The translations under genes and the position numbers were made by a program. A DNA stretch of 25,777 nucleotides from Coriobacteriia bacterium (GTDB lineage: Bacteria; Actinomycetota; Coriobacteriia; Anaerosomatales; JAENZW01). Where the stretch lies: positions 1-25,777 of the forward strand of contig JAOUET010000005.1 of NCBI GenBank assembly GCA_029858605.1, read 5' to 3'. Shown piece by piece: positions 1-7,466 of this stretch. The stretch's first letter is position 1, and each line of letters begins with the position of its first letter. The notes below the pieces were generated by a model, which saw only the letters and a list, made by a program, of their open reading frames with translations, did no database searches and was not told where the DNA came from.

Positions 1-734
1 AACAAGTTGCCCGCGAGATTTCCGTACAGCGAGATCAGGCGCCTGCCTCGCGTGCCGAATCCGCGGCTCGCCACGGCGCGCCTGAGCGACCGCAGCTGGC
101 TTCCCAGGACCGCCGCGTAGCGGTAGAGGAACACGAGCATCGTCACGAAGACAGCCGGCATCCTGAGCGCACGCAAGGCTTGGAAGAGGCGAGCGGGTGG
201 TGTCGTTGCGGTCACCAACAGCGTTGTATATGCCGAAAGCCAGGCTTTCGAGACGATGCCCCAGGCGACCAACCAGCCGCCGGCATACGTTTCGCCGACG
301 GAGGCCAGGCTCCAGGAACCGCCGTGTCGAGCAAGCGGTGCGAACAGAGCGATCGTACCCGCTATCGGCAAGACGATCGCACTCCTCGCCAGCAGCACGC
401 GCAGCGGGATGTCGGCGATGGCGGTCGTCGCGAGCAGCAGGGCCGCCAGGAGTGCGAACTCCGCTGCCCGGGGGGGAGGGGTCAGCACGACTGCGAACAC
501 CAGGATCAATGCTGCGATGATCTTCGCCCTCGGGTCGAGGTCGTGCACCGGCGTGCAGAGGCTCGAGTACGTGTCGAAGGCCAGCGCGTGTCCGTGCGCG
601 TGCGCCTCGGTCCCCACACCATGGTGATGTGTGTGCTCGTGCACGACCCCGTCGTGCTCGTGACGGTGTTCGTGCAATTCCGCGGGATGAGTCGAATCAT
701 CCCGGCAGACATCTTCTCCGTCGTGTTCGTGCAT
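1..734 (-). CDS. cbiQ: Nickel/cobalt ECF transporter transmembrane (T) component CbiQ/NikQ, partial
   Basis: Membrane T-component of an energy-coupling-factor metal transporter; it couples ATPase subunits to the substrate-binding CbiM/NikM protein. I translated 244 codons from the ATG at 734 on the minus strand; the frame is open to the window edge, so the C-terminus and probably the ATPase gene (cbiO/nikO) lie outside. A GGGAG ribosome-binding site precedes the ATG, 17 nt after the cbiM stop. The first 50 residues hold about 15 histidines (HEHRHEH, HTHHH, HAHGH clusters) and one Cys. Several hydrophobic helices follow from about residue 72, then a VASRGFG segment matching the Ala-Arg-Gly coupling motif of T-components. 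The His-rich extension is probably a metal-binding tail. NikR and the PDGLE domain next door favour nickel over cobalt. Confidence 0.9.
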   Translation of the reverse strand, partial: MHEHDGEDVCRDDSTHPAELHEHRHEHDGVVHEHTHHHGVGTEAHAHGHALAFDTYSSLCTPVHDLDPRAKIIAALILVFAVVLTPPPRAAEFALLAALLLATTAIADIPLRVLLARSAIVLPIAGTIALFAPLARHGGSWSLASVGETYAGGWLVAWGIVSKAWLSAYTTLLVTATTPPARLFQALRALRMPAVFVTMLVFLYRYAAVLGSQLRSLRRAVASRGFGTRGRRLISLYGNLAGNL

Positions 735-751
735 CTTGTCTCCCGGCGGAC

Positions 752-1702
752 CTAGTCGCGCTTCGCGGTATGCAGCTTGCGCTTGCGCGCCGACGAGACG
801 ATCGCGTAGAGCAGCACGCTCGTGACGACCAGTCCCACTACCCCTGCGAGGACTCCCGCAACAGTCTCGTTGTTCATGCCCGGAATGACGTAGTCGGGAA
901 TCGGGCCTTTGGCTGGGGAGACATCGCCGACAGCGCGACCGATACCCATTTCGAAGTAGACGTATTCCAGTCCGTCCGGGTGGCTCGACGCGAGGAACGA
1001 GAGCCCCGTCGCGATCAACGCCACTACACCCAAGACGACCGCGACGCCACGCACACTGCGCTGCTCGACCTGGGCAGGACGCTCGATGAGATCCGGTCTG
1101 GTGGCAAGCACGTAGGCTATGAGTCCGGCCGTGATGAGTCCTTCACCGATGCCTATGATGGCGTGCCAGAAGCCCATCGCACCTGTTATCAGCCAGAAGT
1201 TGGCGTTCCCTGAGAGCCAGATCTCGAGTCCTGCAGCCAGAGCTGCTGCGACGCAGGCGGCCCAGGCCGCCACGAACGCGCCGACCATGCGCCACCGGCG
1301 GGAAGCGCGCACCGCGATGATCGCTCGCCACAACGCGTATCCCACGAACGGCGCGAGCACGGCCATGTTGAGGACGTTGGCGCCGAGGGCGAGTAGGCCT
1401 CCGTCGGCGAACACGAGAGCCTGAACCAGCAAGACGGTCGTCATCACGATCACGGCGGGCCACGGGCCGAGGAGTATCGCCGCCGCCGCGCCCCCGGCGA
1501 AGTGACCGGACGTCCCGCCGGCGACAGGGAAGTTGAGCATCTGCAGCGCGAAGACGAGCGCCGAAACGACCGCCATCATCACGATGCGTCGCTGGTCGAA
1601 GTGCTTCCGGACCCACGCAACCGCATACGCGACGAATCCCGCACTGCTCGCGCCGGCTGCGGCCACCGTCGGCGCGTTCAACATGCCGTCGGGAATGTGC
1701 AT
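752..1702 (-). CDS. nikMN: Nickel ECF transporter substrate-binding protein, CbiM/NikM fused to PDGLE (NikN-like) domain
   Basis: Integral membrane S-component that captures the metal ion for the ECF transporter. The start is the ATG at 1702, giving the family N-terminus MHIPDG; the frame could extend to a GTG at 1738, but that would overlap nikR, and AAGAGG sits 6 nt before the ATG. In NikM the N-terminal amine, His2 and His67 bind Ni(II); here His2 and His67 (GTSGHF) are at exactly these positions. Residues 1-210 form the CbiM domain. After a linker, residues 220-316 contain two hydrophobic helices flanking an extracytoplasmic loop with a PDGLE motif at 242-246, the NikN-type partner fused in frame. 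The protein is 316 aa. It lies 19 nt after nikR and 17 nt before cbiQ, in one operon. Confidence 0.93.
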   Translation of the reverse strand: MHIPDGMLNAPTVAAAGASSAGFVAYAVAWVRKHFDQRRIVMMAVVSALVFALQMLNFPVAGGTSGHFAGGAAAAILLGPWPAVIVMTTVLLVQALVFADGGLLALGANVLNMAVLAPFVGYALWRAIIAVRASRRWRMVGAFVAAWAACVAAALAAGLEIWLSGNANFWLITGAMGFWHAIIGIGEGLITAGLIAYVLATRPDLIERPAQVEQRSVRGVAVVLGVVALIATGLSFLASSHPDGLEYVYFEMGIGRAVGDVSPAKGPIPDYVIPGMNNETVAGVLAGVVGLVVTSVLLYAIVSSARKRKLHTAKRD

Positions 1703-1721
1703 CCAGGGCCTCTTCCGCTCC

Positions 1722-2141
1722 CTACAGTTCCGCTCCACCGGTGGTCATCACGAGCTTCCCGTGCTTGACCCCCTTGGTGCCGAGGAGCGTGTCCGCGATG
1801 TACCTGACATCGTCCCCGGAGCCGCGCACCACCAGCACTTCGAGACAGTTGTGCGCGTCGAGGTGTACGTGCATGGCCGAGACGATCTTGTCGTGGTGTG
1901 CGTGCTGGAGGGCGTCGAGCCTGTCTGATAGGTCGCCGACACCGTGATCGAAGACCATGGTGACGGTGCCCACGATCTCCTCTTCCGAGCCTTCCCAGGC
2001 GGCCTCGACCAGGGCGTCGCGAACGAGGTCGCGAACGGCTTCGGAGCGGTTGACTCCAGCCCCCCTGCGACGAACGAGCTCGTCGAAACGTGCCAGCAGT
2101 TCGTCGTCCATGGTGATACTGAATCTTGCGAGGCGGGCCAT
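1722..2141 (-). CDS. nikR: Nickel-responsive transcriptional regulator NikR
   Basis: Ribbon-helix-helix repressor that binds DNA when loaded with Ni(II) and shuts off nickel uptake genes. The 139-aa length is typical. Residues 1-45 are the RHH DNA-binding part (LARFSITMDDELLARFDEL). The C-terminal ACT-like domain carries the high-affinity nickel ligands His80, His91, His93 and Cys99, with the same spacing (11, 2, 6) as His76/His87/His89/Cys95 of E. coli NikR. It is first in an operon with nikMN and cbiQ. An inverted repeat overlapping its promoter (2157-2184) suggests that it represses itself and the transporter together. Confidence 0.95.
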   Translation of the reverse strand: MARLARFSITMDDELLARFDELVRRRGAGVNRSEAVRDLVRDALVEAAWEGSEEEIVGTVTMVFDHGVGDLSDRLDALQHAHHDKIVSAMHVHLDAHNCLEVLVVRGSGDDVRYIADTLLGTKGVKHGKLVMTTGGAEL

Positions 2142-2156
2142 CGAAGACCTTCCGGA

Positions 2157-2184
2157 GTGTTACGGATGGCCACAATAGTAACAC
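2157..2184. promoter_or_regulatory. Predicted NikR operator (inverted repeat)
   Basis: A perfect 7-bp inverted repeat, GTGTTAC-N14-GTAACAC, lies 16 bp upstream of the nikR start. NikR tetramers bind two half-sites separated by a long spacer (GTATGA-N16-TCATAC in E. coli); from memory, comparative work on non-enteric NikR has reported GTGTTAC-type half-sites. The right half-site (2178-2184) overlaps the predicted -10 box at 2175-2180, so binding would block RNA polymerase. Confidence 0.8.
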
Positions 2185-2202
2185 GCCCGACATCGCGGTC
2201 AA
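2175..2202 (-). promoter_or_regulatory. Promoter of the nikR-nikMN-cbiQ operon
   Basis: On the minus strand, TTGACC (2197-2202) and TACTAT (2175-2180) are separated by 16 nt. They match the -35 consensus at 5 of 6 and the -10 consensus at 4 of 6 positions. The -10 box is inside the predicted NikR operator. Confidence 0.65.
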
Positions 2203-2238
2203 GCCTGCCGGGCGCACTCTCAAGCTAGTGTAGCGGGA

Positions 2239-2487
2239 CTAGACGCGTTCGACGGTCACGTCGGGGGTTCCGCCGTTCTCCGCAACGTCGGACGCGCGCT
2301 CCAGTTTCGAGCGGGCTTCACCGATCATGACGGTCACCTGGGCTATCTCGGCGCTCGACGCCGAGAGGCCGCCATGGTCCGCGAGATGGTGAAGCTGCTC
2401 GAGCCACTGCTGTACCATGCCGAGGGCATCGCCGCATTGGCCGAGCGACAGTCTCATCTGGGAGACGTTTATACCGCGCTCGCACAT
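2239..2487 (-). CDS. Small protein of unknown function downstream of trxA
   Basis: An 82-aa product I do not recognise. It is supported as a gene by a strong AAGGAG site 7 nt before its ATG and by its position 13 nt after the trxA stop in the same direction. It begins MCERGINVSQMRLSLG and is predicted mostly helical, with regularly spaced Leu/Ile/Val (residues 10-70) fitting a small coiled-coil or helical bundle, then a short polar tail. It has two cysteines (2 and 18) but no CxxC, no signal peptide and no membrane helix, so it should be cytoplasmic. It would be co-transcribed with the thioredoxin genes and is last in that run; a redox role is guilt by association only. Confidence 0.65.
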   Translation of the reverse strand: MCERGINVSQMRLSLGQCGDALGMVQQWLEQLHHLADHGGLSASSAEIAQVTVMIGEARSKLERASDVAENGGTPDVTVERV

Positions 2488-2500
2488 CGTGGTCTCCTTG

Positions 2501-2827
2501 TCAGCCTATCCACGGCGCGAGCTCGTCCACGAGGCGCTTCTTCGGCATCGCGCCGACGAGCTTCTTTGCGACCTCGCCATTGACAAAGACGAGCAATGTC
2601 GGGATGGACAGAACGTCGTACTTGGTGGCTGTCTGCGGGTTCTCGTCGACGTTCAGCTTGCCGATGATGATCTTGTCCGAGTGCTCCTCGGCGATCTCCT
2701 TGAGTACCGGCTCCATCATTCGGCAGGGCCCGCACCACGGTGCCCAGAAGTCCAGCAGGACCGGCTTGGCATTCTCGAGGACATCGGACTCGAATCCTGC
2801 GTCCGTGATCTGCATCATGTCGCTCAT
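2501..2827 (-). CDS. trxA: Thioredoxin
   Basis: Cytoplasmic dithiol-disulfide oxidoreductase that reduces protein disulfides and is re-reduced by TrxB. It is 108 aa, the standard size. The active site WCGPC is at residues 31-35 (redox cysteines Cys32 and Cys35), the buried Asp is in LLDFWAP (Asp26), and the cis-proline loop SIPTL has Pro76. GGGAG lies 7 nt before the chosen ATG; Met4 or Met5 are possible alternative starts. It follows trxB after 46 nt in the same direction, so electron donor and acceptor are probably made from one transcript. Confidence 0.97.
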   Translation of the reverse strand: MSDMMQITDAGFESDVLENAKPVLLDFWAPWCGPCRMMEPVLKEIAEEHSDKIIIGKLNVDENPQTATKYDVLSIPTLLVFVNGEVAKKLVGAMPKKRLVDELAPWIG

Positions 2828-2873
2828 CCAGCGTCTCCCTTCCCCTTGTCGATCTCAAGGCCGCGGCAGGCGG

Positions 2874-3818
2874 CTAGATCGAGCAGACTCGCTCATCAAT
2901 GTATCGCAACGCTTCGAACGCCGCCGAAGCACCCTTGGCCGCAGCTGTGACCACCTGCTTCAACTCGGTGTCGGTGACGTCCCCGGCAGCGTATATGCCC
3001 GGCCACGCCGTCCGCCCGTCGTGGTCGGTCTTGATGTACCCAGCTTCGTCCAGGTCCAGCATGCCCGATACGAGATCGCTCGCGGGATCGATGCCGACGA
3101 AGAGGAAGACTCCATCAAGCGGCAGGTGCTCGTCAGGCTCCCCGTTTGTGGCGGCGAGGTCCACCCCCGTCACCCTCCCGTCGGCACCTGTGATCTCCTT
3201 GACGATGCGGCTCCACTTCACCTCGATCTTCTCGTTCGCGAAGCAGCGCTCTTGGATGCACTTTGTCGCGCGGAGTTCGTCTCTGCGATGGATCACATAG
3301 ACCAGGCTGGCGAACTTCGTGAGGAACAACGCTTCTTCCACTGCGGCGTCGCCGCCACCGACGACCGCGACCACCTTGTCCTTGAACAGCGCACCGTCAC
3401 ACGTTGCGCACCACGAGACTCCTCGCCCCGTGTACTCGGCCTCACCCGGCACTCCGAGCTTCCTCGGCACCGCGCCGGTAGCAACGATGACCGCCCTGGC
3501 GAGGAATTCATCGCCGTCGGAGGTCAGAATCTTGAAGTCGAGGTCGACCGGCTCGATTCGCTCGATAGTCGCGAAGGTGCGTATCTCAGCGCCGAACTCC
3601 TCCGCCTGGGCGAGCATCAAGTCGCCGAGTTCCTGTCCCGAGAGTCCTTTGGGGAAGCCTGGGTAGTTCTCGATCCAGTCGGTGGTGACGATCTGTCCAC
3701 CGGGAATCGCCTGTTCGAAAACGATGGTGCGCGCCCGCGCTCTCGAAGCGTAGAGTGCAGCGGTCAGACCGGCGGGACCCCCGCCGATGATTGCGATGTC
3801 GATCGTCTCCAGGCTCAC
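2874..3818 (-). CDS. trxB: Thioredoxin-disulfide reductase
   Basis: FAD enzyme that passes electrons from NADPH to thioredoxin. I start it at the GTG at 3818, whose GTGA overlaps the stop of the upstream gene and which has GGAAGG just before it; this gives 314 aa, the normal size. The frame stays open upstream, but that part lies inside the upstream gene. The FAD-binding GGGPAG is at residues 12-17, the redox pair CATC at 137-140, a nucleotide-binding GGGDAA at 154-159, HRRD at 177-180 (consistent with the NADPH 2'-phosphate-binding HRRxxxR motif) and the second FAD motif GIYAAGDV near the C-terminus. The start/stop overlap implies translational coupling to the PIN-TPR gene. Confidence 0.96.
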   Translation of the reverse strand: MSLETIDIAIIGGGPAGLTAALYASRARARTIVFEQAIPGGQIVTTDWIENYPGFPKGLSGQELGDLMLAQAEEFGAEIRTFATIERIEPVDLDFKILTSDGDEFLARAVIVATGAVPRKLGVPGEAEYTGRGVSWCATCDGALFKDKVVAVVGGGDAAVEEALFLTKFASLVYVIHRRDELRATKCIQERCFANEKIEVKWSRIVKEITGADGRVTGVDLAATNGEPDEHLPLDGVFLFVGIDPASDLVSGMLDLDEAGYIKTDHDGRTAWPGIYAAGDVTDTELKQVVTAAAKGASAAFEALRYIDERVCSI

Positions 3819-4942
3819 GGGCTTCCTTCCGAAGACGTCGAGACACCGGAAGACTCTGCTTCCTGCTGGACCTGTTCGAGCAGGGCAAGCGCTCGCTGCT
3901 GGTCCTCGTGTTGGTTCGAGTCGCTCTCCGTCAATCGCACGACCTTCTCGTACTGAGCGATGGCCGCAGCGTAGTCGCGACGCCCTTGCCACATGAACGT
4001 GCCCAGATTGAAGTTCGCCCTCACATGATCTGGGTTGACCTCGAGCACCTTACCGACCTCCTGGATCGCACTGTCGGTTTGCCCGACGTAGAACAAAGTG
4101 ATGGCGTAGTCGGTGCGGGCGTCATGGTCGTCCGGCGAGAGCGCGAGATACCGATCGTAGTACCGCCTTCCTTGCTGGGCGAAGTTGAGCGCCGCAGCAG
4201 GATCCGTGGGCTCCGCGAGGTCGTGAAGGTCGAGGAAGTAGTCGGCCATCGACCGAAGTGCGTTCTCGTCTTCCGGGTTGCTCTCCAACCGAATCAGATT
4301 ATCGAGCGCTTTCTGTTGATCCGAGGAAAGCAGCTGCCGGAACTCCGACGGTATCCCGGCGCTCTCGGATGGCGTGCGCTGCATTCCCCATATAGCTACG
4401 ACGACGATGGCCGCAAAGACCGCGAGAGACATGAAGAGTATGCCTAGGGGAACCTTGTAGCGCTGGAACGGGCGGATCACATAGCGCCGCATGAAGCTTC
4501 CCTCGACCCCGTCTCCGTGGCGGTCTACCTGAAGCCCAAAAGACTGCGCCTTGAGCAGCATATTGAGATCGTTTGTGACGACGGTGAGCGAGTCGCAACC
4601 CGACAGGCATGCCTGAACCGCGACGGCGAGTATCCGATCGTCGGCGTTGCGGGTGCTCAGGCCTTCGGGCATGTCGAGTTCGGCGTCGAGGGGCGCTACC
4701 CTCAGAGTCCCGCCATCCGGAAGCTCCACGCCTTCGATAAGACTGCCCTGCTCTGAGAGCTCGAAGAGCATCCGACTCACTTCGCGGCCCCTGAATCGCA
4801 GGTCCGGGTCGACCCGGGACGTCTTGAGCTTGTCCAGCTCTCCGAGCACGGTTTCGGGGATGATGATCTCCGCATCCGGGAACGCGAAGATAGCGCCCGG
4901 GTCGGCGAGCAGGACGTTCGTATCGAGCACTATCGCTCGCAT
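3815..4942 (-). CDS. Membrane protein fusing a PhoH-type PIN domain to an extracytoplasmic TPR domain
   Basis: A 375-aa single frame with three parts. Residues 1-145 are a PIN nuclease domain like the one preceding PhoH ATPases (YlaK type): LDTNVLL with Asp7, ETVLGELDKLK with Glu35, NADDRIL with Asp101/102 and VVTNDLN with Asp125, so the acidic metal-binding site looks intact. Residues 164-187 are one membrane helix preceded by a basic stretch (RRYVIRPFQRYK), which puts PIN inside and the rest outside. Residues 220-360 contain about three TPR-like units. The usual PhoH ATPase is absent. An internal ATG at 4492 (Met151) has GAGGGAAG 4 nt before it, so a 225-aa TM-TPR product may also be made. 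Activity on RNA is family knowledge, not shown. It lies 25 nt after the upstream gene and overlaps trxB. Confidence 0.85.
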   Translation of the reverse strand: MRAIVLDTNVLLADPGAIFAFPDAEIIIPETVLGELDKLKTSRVDPDLRFRGREVSRMLFELSEQGSLIEGVELPDGGTLRVAPLDAELDMPEGLSTRNADDRILAVAVQACLSGCDSLTVVTNDLNMLLKAQSFGLQVDRHGDGVEGSFMRRYVIRPFQRYKVPLGILFMSLAVFAAIVVVAIWGMQRTPSESAGIPSEFRQLLSSDQQKALDNLIRLESNPEDENALRSMADYFLDLHDLAEPTDPAAALNFAQQGRRYYDRYLALSPDDHDARTDYAITLFYVGQTDSAIQEVGKVLEVNPDHVRANFNLGTFMWQGRRDYAAAIAQYEKVVRLTESDSNQHEDQQRALALLEQVQQEAESSGVSTSSEGSP

Positions 4943-4967
4943 TCGGCTCTGGCAACCTCTCTTCCCA

Positions 4968-5321
4968 CTAGCGGTTCTCGACGGCCTCGTCGCGGATGAC
5001 CCAGTCGGAGGTCAAAGGTCGACCCTCGAAGACAACCATCAACGAACCGAGCGCCCACGTACCGTAGACCGGTGCCTCCGTCCATACGGAGGCAGACTCA
5101 CTTGTCCATTCGAAACCGTAGATCGTGACTCCTTCTGACGACGCATGGTTCGAGGAACTCCCCCATGCTGAAGCTTCGTCTCCCGCGCGAGCGGCGATGC
5201 GCGCAGCTTCGTTTGTTGCCTCTACCAGGTTGTACTTCGTGATGATCCATCTACCGAGATCGTTGACGATCGTGATGCCGATTGCGGCGATTGCGACTGC
5301 GTAGACGATTCGCTTGATCAT
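4968..5321 (-). CDS. Small membrane-anchored protein, TadE/pseudopilin-like N-terminus
   Basis: A 117-aa protein with an N-terminal hydrophobic helix (residues 4-20) followed by an alanine-rich amphipathic stretch (NLVEATNEAARIAARAG) and a polar domain likely outside the membrane. The helix plus Ala-rich stalk resembles TadE/TadG-like minor pilins, but I see no other tad genes and the similarity is general. Its ATG overlaps the stop of the upstream gene (ATGA), so the two are probably translated together. No catalytic motif is visible. Confidence 0.75.
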   Translation of the reverse strand: MIKRIVYAVAIAAIGITIVNDLGRWIITKYNLVEATNEAARIAARAGDEASAWGSSSNHASSEGVTIYGFEWTSESASVWTEAPVYGTWALGSLMVVFEGRPLTSDWVIRDEAVENR

Positions 5322-7345
5322 ACCGGCGATTCCTCGTCTCCGTGGTCTTCCGGTCTCCTATCTCCACGTTCGATCTTACGGTGAATGGTATCAGTAGGCA
5401 GGGCGCGTGTGGTGCGCCGCACGATGAAGAGCAATATGCCCGCCAACAGGGCGACCACGCCGCCCGTGATGGCCAGGCGATCCAAGTACGAGGCTCGCAC
5501 GCGCACGGTCGTCTCGTCGAGAAGGACGTCCCCGGCCCACAGCTCGACTCGCATCTGTCCGGACAGGGAGGACTGCAGGTCAACGGGCACGGTGTGGTAG
5601 TTCTCGGCCGGCTTCAGCACGAGGCTCTGCTCGCCCGGCTGTCTGATGACCATCCCCTCGGCCGACGTCCTCAGGGCTACCACGAGACTCCGATCCGTGT
5701 CGTTGATGACGCTTACCGGCACGTCACCGCGTGCGCTGGACAGGGTGATATCTTTAGCCGCGACCGAGACTGCGTCGAGGGTTTCCTGCGCCTTGCGCGA
5801 AGCTGCCGCCGCGTAGGATCTGCCCCGATCCGCGAGTGCCCAAGTCCCGTCAGGTCCCGCCCAGCAGTGACTCTCCGCTACGAGCGAGTCGTCGATTGCG
5901 GCGAGGGCACCCTGGTCCGTGGTGCCGAGGGCAGATGCGAGTCCTTCTGACCACCTCCGGGATTCGGCTACCAGCGGCCAGTAGTCGCCGGGTGCGTCCG
6001 GGCCGGTATCTGCGATCTCGGGCAGTTCCAGCGAACCGAGCGGATCTTTCAGCACTTCGCTGGCGAGCGCGAAGTCGGTCCAAGGTGTGTCGGCGAGGCT
6101 GCGTACGCAGTTCTGGAGCAAGTCCGCGCTCCCGCGGTGCCCGGCTCCAAGACGCAGCATGGCGACGATCGGATTGGTCGGGGTTTCGGAGAGGGACCCC
6201 TTGAACACGCGCGTCAGGAATGCCGGGCAATCCCCCGTCGAGAGAGCGTTGCTCGCGGTTCTGTCTATCAGCAGGGCCGACATTCCGCCCGTGTCGAGCG
6301 AGTAGCAACCAGAGGCAGTGCTGGTCACGGCCAGGCTTTCCGGCTCCACGAGAACGAACGAAACGTGGTTCTGGGCCAGAGGAGAGAGGGCGTCTGACGG
6401 CAGTACGCCACCTGCGAGCATCGTGCCGGCGGCAGGCGTGGTCTGCAGCGAGGTCAGGCATGCGGTCAGCCCCCGCTCAAAGTGGACCGAAAGGTCGTCG
6501 GTACGCATCATCGCGCGCAATCCTTCGATGTCGGGATCCGCGTAGGGGACGTGCAGCAATTCGAGACGCCCGGTCTCCATCGCGGTCTTCAACAGTTGGA
6601 GCGTCTCCCTGTACTTGACCGCAGTCGGGTCGTCCGCCGGGACTTCCTTGACGCCTTCGGGCGCGATCAGCTCATAGCCTTGAGACACCCGGTACCATTC
6701 CTCGAACATTACCGGCGTGCCGACGAGCGACACCCTCATCTGCAGGTCGGAGAGCGCCAGGGCTGCGAGCCGTTCGACCTGCTCGCGAACCAGGTCGGCG
6801 TCCGCCGGATCGATGGAGAACCTGCCCTCGGGGTCGGTGAGCAGAATGCAGTCGATCTTGGCCACCAGAACCACGGGCACCGGCTCGGTCGCCGAATCGT
6901 ACACGAGCAGGTCATCCTCGATGATCCATTCGCGGACCCCGCCAGCGTCCGATCGTACTCTCAACTCCACCGGATAGGCGCCGGCATCAAGGTCCAGGTC
7001 CCCGAGTTCGCGCGCGTACTCGAAGCTTGCGGTGCCGGTCGCGACCTCGTTGCGCACGAACGTCTTCTGGAAGATCAGTCGACCGCTCGGGCGACGGATC
7101 TGCAGGCGCGATTCCAGGTATTCCGTCGGCCGGTCCACGCTCACGCGGACGTTGAAGTGAAAGGCGCTGTCGCTTGACACAGCGGGCGTTTCCTTGTCGA
7201 GAGCCACGAGTGGCTCACCCGCGGCAGTCTTCTCGGCCGAGGACACAATGGGATCGGCGAACCCGATCGAGGGCGCGAGCCACACGACCAGGAACGCCGT
7301 TGCAGCGACGCCGAGCGCGACGCGGCTCGCCGAGATACGACGCAT
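5318..7345 (-). CDS. Secreted protein with C-terminal membrane anchor, possibly DUF6049-like
   Basis: I start it at the ATG at 7345 (GGAG 9 nt upstream), giving 675 aa with a clear signal peptide (basic MRRISASR, hydrophobic 9-24, cleavage near Ala30). The open frame reaches further upstream, but that part overlaps lon. Residues about 48-150 look like a beta-sandwich. A larger mixed domain follows, containing LLHVPYADPDIEGL; PYADPD and the overall plan (signal peptide, sandwich, central domain, second sandwich, single C-terminal helix at about 624-643, charged tail) recall actinobacterial DUF6049 proteins encoded near peptidoglycan-export genes. That match is from memory and weak. It opens the operon that runs through the TadE-like, PIN-TPR and thioredoxin genes, and is divergent from lon. 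Role unknown; probably cell-envelope. Confidence 0.8.
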   Translation of the reverse strand: MRRISASRVALGVAATAFLVVWLAPSIGFADPIVSSAEKTAAGEPLVALDKETPAVSSDSAFHFNVRVSVDRPTEYLESRLQIRRPSGRLIFQKTFVRNEVATGTASFEYARELGDLDLDAGAYPVELRVRSDAGGVREWIIEDDLLVYDSATEPVPVVLVAKIDCILLTDPEGRFSIDPADADLVREQVERLAALALSDLQMRVSLVGTPVMFEEWYRVSQGYELIAPEGVKEVPADDPTAVKYRETLQLLKTAMETGRLELLHVPYADPDIEGLRAMMRTDDLSVHFERGLTACLTSLQTTPAAGTMLAGGVLPSDALSPLAQNHVSFVLVEPESLAVTSTASGCYSLDTGGMSALLIDRTASNALSTGDCPAFLTRVFKGSLSETPTNPIVAMLRLGAGHRGSADLLQNCVRSLADTPWTDFALASEVLKDPLGSLELPEIADTGPDAPGDYWPLVAESRRWSEGLASALGTTDQGALAAIDDSLVAESHCWAGPDGTWALADRGRSYAAAASRKAQETLDAVSVAAKDITLSSARGDVPVSVINDTDRSLVVALRTSAEGMVIRQPGEQSLVLKPAENYHTVPVDLQSSLSGQMRVELWAGDVLLDETTVRVRASYLDRLAITGGVVALLAGILLFIVRRTTRALPTDTIHRKIERGDRRPEDHGDEESPV

Positions 7346-7400
7346 CGTTGCAGACTCCAGATTCGCGTGCCTCGTGGCCAACCGCTCCAAAGGGGACGGG

Positions 7401-7429
7401 GTGTCACGTGGCGAAGATTCGGGCAGAAT
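7401..7429 (+). promoter_or_regulatory. Candidate lon promoter
   Basis: GTGTCA (7401-7406) and CAGAAT (7424-7429) are 17 nt apart, each matching the consensus at 4 of 6. The CAGAAT -10 is the same as that proposed for dnaK. I found no convincing HspR or CIRCE operator in this 121-bp divergent intergenic region. Confidence 0.45.
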
Positions 7430-7466
7430 GATTATCGCATGACCGCCACGAGAGGAGCCGCAAGCA

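Noticed and set aside
180..1213. Overlapping plus-strand frames across the nickel operon
   Set aside because: Minus-strand translation gives clear CbiQ and CbiM; the plus-strand products are Arg-rich shadows.
2200..2240. CTAGT/ACTAG inverted repeat after the small thioredoxin-operon gene as a terminator
   Set aside because: Only a 5-bp stem with no T-run.
2580..3956. 458-codon open frame on the plus strand across trxA and trxB
   Set aside because: It is antisense to two unmistakable genes and its translation resembles no protein; a shadow of high-GC coding sequence.
7346..7466. HspR or CIRCE operator in the lon promoter region
   Set aside because: One ACTCCAG half-site is present, but no partner half at the right distance and no GAGTGCTAA-type repeat.
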